From NCBI GenBank assembly GCA_050248915.1, contig JBFWRL010000008.1, forward strand, positions 1 to 64,000: a stretch of DNA of 64,000 nt, written 5' to 3'. Every line of letters begins with the position of its first letter. Position 1 is the first letter of the stretch. Below the pieces are notes generated by a model. It was not told where the DNA came from and did not search any database. It worked only from the letters and a program-made list of their open reading frames with translations. This document shows, piece by piece, positions 61,187 to 64,000 of the stretch. This DNA is from GCA-2770975 sp050248915 (GTDB lineage: Bacteria; Cyanobacteriota; Sericytochromatia; UBA7694). The translations under genes and the position numbers were made by a program.

Positions 61187-61240
61187 GGCCAACTAGCAAA
61201 CAGATCATGCCGACGTTGCGGCATATCTTGATCGATAACT
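61187..61240. repeat. Possible degenerate third attC-like element
   Basis: GGCCAAC (61187-61193), as in elements 1 and 2, is followed by AGATcATGCCG and CGGCATATCT, which pair over 10 bp with one bulged C around a 6-nt loop. A GATAACT is at the expected 3' position. The similarity outside the core is low. It lies 16 bp after the DUF1016 stop, at the right end of the AT-rich island. Confidence 0.3.
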
Positions 61241-61312
61241 GCCCTCCACCCGTCAGTTATCCACGCTGAGGCAGACGCTGCTGCCAAGTCTGCCAAGGGC
61301 TGACCGAATACC

Positions 61313-62236
61313 TCAGGCCGCCACCGCGGTTTCATCCAAGGCGTCTTGCAGGGCATCGGTTTTTTTGACCAAACGCTGGTAGAGATCCAGCAGGGCGTTG
61401 ATTTCAATCCCTTCAGCTTCGAGGGCATCGAGCCGGTCAGCGAGGCGATCACAGCGATCAAACAGCACATCCAGGGTTTGCTCAGAAATAGGAGCCCCTT
61501 TGCGGGCCTGCTCAGTCCATTGGCGTACACTTTGAATCTCCGCTTGTATTTGCGCTTCCAAGGCCAACATTTGCTCGGAGAGCCGCAGCCAATTGTGCCA
61601 TTGCTTTAAACGCATTTGCAGAGGCCGCAAGCTGTTTTTGAGTTCAGAGAGTTCAAATTCCTCTTCGAGAATGCTCAGTTTGGCCTCTGTCTGTTGTATA
61701 AATTGGCTCAGGGCCTTGTGAATATGTTCGAGTTGGCGGATAATTTCGGGATCCTGGCTCGGTTTGAGGTGATGGTAATGAACAGAGAGAATGTGTTGGG
61801 ACTTTTCCTGAATCTGGCTTTCGACCTGATCGTAGAGAGCGTCAAAATCGAGGTCTGTGTGATGGCTGCTGGCTTGCACTGCGAAAATTTGGGGTGAGCT
61901 GGGTTTGAGCAGCCCCAATAATTGTCGGGTGCGTTGATCTTCGGGGTGCAATTTTTGGGCTTGATGGGCATAAACCGCTGCTTCAGTGGGCTGATCCATC
62001 AGATAGAGGATATAGCCCAAAACCAGATGGGGACGGTGATCGTCACGGGTGAGATGCAGGGTCTGATGCAAAAGCTGCACACTCTGTTTTAAAGCTGCTT
62101 TGTCTTGAAATTCACTTTTGGCCGCCTGTTGAAAATAGGCCATGGCTTGCTGATACACATCCTGACCTTGCTTGTGGCGGGAGGTTTTCACTTGTTGGGC
62201 CTGTTCTTGAAGCACTTCAAACTGTTTCAATGGCAT
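61313..62236 (-). CDS. Coiled-coil/TPR protein of unknown function
   Basis: The 307-residue cytoplasmic protein has a TPR-like N-terminal part (about residues 40-110; DHRPHLVLGYILYLMDQPTEAAVYAHQA) and a coiled-coil C-terminal part (about 160-300). The last 60 residues (TLDVLFDRCDRLADRLDALEAEGIEIN...) resemble the C-terminal part of the partial gene at the right edge (63764), so the two are paralogues flanking the REC-PAS-GGDEF gene. No catalytic motif; perhaps a signalling adaptor. Confidence 0.65.
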   Translation of the reverse strand: MPLKQFEVLQEQAQQVKTSRHKQGQDVYQQAMAYFQQAAKSEFQDKAALKQSVQLLHQTLHLTRDDHRPHLVLGYILYLMDQPTEAAVYAHQAQKLHPEDQRTRQLLGLLKPSSPQIFAVQASSHHTDLDFDALYDQVESQIQEKSQHILSVHYHHLKPSQDPEIIRQLEHIHKALSQFIQQTEAKLSILEEEFELSELKNSLRPLQMRLKQWHNWLRLSEQMLALEAQIQAEIQSVRQWTEQARKGAPISEQTLDVLFDRCDRLADRLDALEAEGIEINALLDLYQRLVKKTDALQDALDETAVAA

Positions 62237-62501
62237 CTTTTGTCTCCTTGGTTCAGCATTTTGAGCCTGGCCGCTTGTCTCGTATGGTGTTCTGGGCTTC
62301 TCTGGCGCTCTGAATTCAGTTTAAACTTGCCAACTTGAGAGCCCCCCTCAGAAAGCCTTGTAAGAGACCCAAGAGCAGCTTAAAATTTGCTGAAAACCGC
62401 TGGGGTTAAAATGCTAAAATGAAATGTCGGGATTTTCGATAGGGTGAATTCCCCGTTTAATTTTCGCAGACGTGTTCGTTTGTTGAGGAAGGTCTGTTAA
62501 T

Positions 62502-63779
62502 ATGTCCGGCTATATCCTGATTGTCGACGATAATCCGAATAATTTGCGGCTTTTGATTGCCATTTTGCAAGAGCGGGGTTACCAAATTCGGCCAGCCAAT
62601 AATGGTGCGCGGGCATTGAGTACAGCCAAAAAACAAAAGCCGGACCTGATTCTGCTGGATATCAACATGCCCGAAATGGATGGCTACGAAGTCTGTCGTC
62701 AGCTCAAAGCCGACCCCGAAACGGCAGATATTCCTGTTTTGTTTATCAGTGCCAACGACGAATTACACGACAGGATTCACGGCTTTGCTGTAGGTGGGGT
62801 GGACTATATCTCCAAACCCTTTCAGGAGGCCGAGGTCTTGGCCCGGATTGAGTCACAATTGACGATTCTCACGCAGCGCCGTCAATTGGCGGGCATTCTC
62901 AACAGCTCTCTTGATGGCATTATGGCTTATCAGGCGGTGCGCGATCCCGAGGGGCATTTGCTGGATTTTCGTTGGCTTGAACTCAATCCTGCTGCGGCTG
63001 AAATGGTGGGCAAAAAACGCGAAGAATTGCTGGGTGAACATCTGTTGGTTCAATTTCCCTTTCTTCAAAGTGAAGGCATTTTTGCGGAATATGTTCAGGT
63101 TGTGGAAACAGGGCAGAGCCTCAATAAAGAGTATTATCTGGCCCAATTTGAAAGCTGGATTCAGATGTTTGCTGTCAAGCTGGATGACGGTCTGGCCGTG
63201 ACCTTTCGCAATACCACCGAACGCAAAAATTTAGAGCTAACCCTGGCCCGACAGGCCGAACAAGATGGTTTAACGGGGATAGCCAATCGCCGGGTCTTTG
63301 ATCAGCAATTGGCCCACGAGTGGCGACGCAGTGTGCGCACACAAAAACCCCTGTCTTTGATCATGTGTGATATCGACTTTTTCAAACTTTACAATGACTT
63401 GTTTGGGCATATTCAGGGGGATCTGTGTCTGATCCAGGTCGCGCAAACCCTGATGCAAATGGCGCGCCGTTCGGGAGATTTGGTCTCCCGTTATGGGGGA
63501 GAAGAATTTGCCGTGATTTTGCCAGAAACCGATGCTGCTGGGGCCAAAGAGGTTGCTGAGCACCTGGCTCAAGCCGTTCGTGATTTGGCTTTGCCCCATC
63601 CCCACAATGCCCATCAGGGTATTGTGACTCTCAGCTTGGGGGTTGCGACCCTGGTCCCTCACCGGGGGGTGGCAGAAACCGAGCTTTTGCTGGCTGCAGA
63701 TCAGGCCCTGTATCGGGCCAAAGAGAAAGGCCGCAATCAGGTCCAGGTCTCTGCCTCCAGCGATCAACGTGAGAGTTGA
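62502..63779 (+). CDS. Response-regulator diguanylate cyclase (REC-PAS-GGDEF)
   Basis: The 425-residue protein has a receiver (about 3-120; phospho-Asp53 in LLDINMPEMDG), a PAS domain (about 125-240) and a GGDEF domain (about 255-415; GGEEF active site in SRYGGEEFAVILPET) with intact metal ligands. It should make cyclic di-GMP when phosphorylated or on PAS signal. GAGGAAGG lies 8 nt before the ATG. The receiver is about 86 percent the same as that of the kinase at 49110. It overlaps the convergent partial gene by 16 bp. Confidence 0.93.
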   Translation: MSGYILIVDDNPNNLRLLIAILQERGYQIRPANNGARALSTAKKQKPDLILLDINMPEMDGYEVCRQLKADPETADIPVLFISANDELHDRIHGFAVGGVDYISKPFQEAEVLARIESQLTILTQRRQLAGILNSSLDGIMAYQAVRDPEGHLLDFRWLELNPAAAEMVGKKREELLGEHLLVQFPFLQSEGIFAEYVQVVETGQSLNKEYYLAQFESWIQMFAVKLDDGLAVTFRNTTERKNLELTLARQAEQDGLTGIANRRVFDQQLAHEWRRSVRTQKPLSLIMCDIDFFKLYNDLFGHIQGDLCLIQVAQTLMQMARRSGDLVSRYGGEEFAVILPETDAAGAKEVAEHLAQAVRDLALPHPHNAHQGIVTLSLGVATLVPHRGVAETELLLAADQALYRAKEKGRNQVQVSASSDQRES

Positions 63780-64000
63780 ACCTGGGGAAAACGGGCCTTT
63801 TGGGATTCCCACTCACTTTGTAATTGGTTCACAAATTTGATCAGGCGCTCATAGCCTTTTTCCAAAGCTGTTACCGCAGGATTCTGATTGTCCAGGCCAT
63901 CAACGAGATCGGCAAAATGATCACATTGGTCGTAAATTTTTCCGAGTGTTTCTTCAAAATGCTCAAAATCTCGCTGGGTGCGGAGTGAACGCACTTTTTT
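63764..64000 (-). CDS. Partial paralogue of the 61313 coiled-coil protein
   Basis: The gene continues beyond the window; 78 codons of its 3' end are visible. The visible end (TLGKIYDQCDHFADLVDGL...EKGYERLIKFVNQLQ) matches the C-terminal helix of the 61313 protein in pattern. The frame is open to the edge, so the start is outside. Convergent with the diguanylate cyclase. Confidence 0.6.
   Translation of the reverse strand, partial: KKVRSLRTQRDFEHFEETLGKIYDQCDHFADLVDGLDNQNPAVTALEKGYERLIKFVNQLQSEWESQKARFPQVQLSR

Noticed and set aside
50745..61312. Integron integrase, phage integrase or tRNA-borne attachment site
   Set aside because: No reading frame in the island has tyrosine-recombinase motifs, and the only tRNA gene (26264) is 24 kb away without a duplicated tRNA end near the island.

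Overview
The window is a bacterial chromosome segment of about 50-55 percent GC from a Gram-negative, heterotrophic organism. Evidence includes lipoproteins with clear lipoboxes, a possible outer-membrane barrel protein, the C5 heme route (hemA, hemC), type II fatty-acid synthesis genes and many multidomain signalling proteins. The initiator tRNA gene does not encode CCA. Together with the rich signalling content this would suit a non-photosynthetic lineage near Cyanobacteriota, but that placement is inference.

Layout. 1-10.4 kb: a TPR/GT41-type glycosyltransferase, a cNMP-binding kinase-like protein whose H-box histidine is replaced by Gln, rbgA, an oligopeptide-binding lipoprotein and two secreted surface lipoproteins with FN3, IPT/TIG and beta-helix domains. 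10.5-13.5 kb: an AT-rich, probably acquired 991-residue glycosyltransferase. 13.5-22.8 kb: vitamin and tetrapyrrole genes (bioY-like, a BtuC/FecD permease, a B12-binding-type radical SAM protein, hemA-hemC), then asd, a small HTH gene and a class I amidotransferase. 22.8-32.7 kb: a class III nucleotide cyclase, msrA with a ferritin-like partner, tRNA-fMet, a metallophosphoesterase-barrel protein, fabG-acpP-fabF, a P13-like exported protein, phhA and a lipoprotein. 32.7-42.3 kb: a 1721-residue propeller/cNMP-binding protein, a methyltransferase-like protein, a small membrane-anchored protein and a decarboxylase-DUF4253-aspartoacylase operon. 42.4-50.3 kb: a response regulator, a 1967-residue Ser/Thr kinase-AAA-GAF-histidine kinase-receiver protein and a REC-histidine kinase, probably one operon.

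50.7-61.3 kb is an AT-rich accessory island. It holds two clustered three-gene sets that look like antiphage systems: (i) HEKAH putative metalloprotease, zinc-finger/PD-(D/E)XK-like protein, Mrr-like nuclease; (ii) SIR2-like protein, unknown protein, Mrr-like nuclease. Set (ii) is bracketed by two integron-attC-like elements with the expected bulged base in the stem, so it resembles an integron gene cassette, although no integrase lies in the window. Next is an AbiE type IV toxin-antitoxin operon whose toxin gene is split by an IS1634-type insertion sequence with 14-bp inverted repeats and a 6-bp target duplication (TTATAT); removing the IS restores the toxin frame exactly. A 5'-truncated DUF1016/YhcG-type nuclease follows a 69-bp palindromic element.

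61.3-64 kb returns to host-like composition: a coiled-coil/TPR protein, a REC-PAS-GGDEF diguanylate cyclase whose receiver is nearly the same as that of the gene at 49.1 kb, and a partial paralogue of the coiled-coil protein at the right edge.

The most promising material for an undescribed system is 51.4-57.05 kb (two putative multi-gene defence modules). A second theme is cyclic-nucleotide signalling: one predicted cyclase and two proteins with cNMP-binding domains lie in the same 36 kb.
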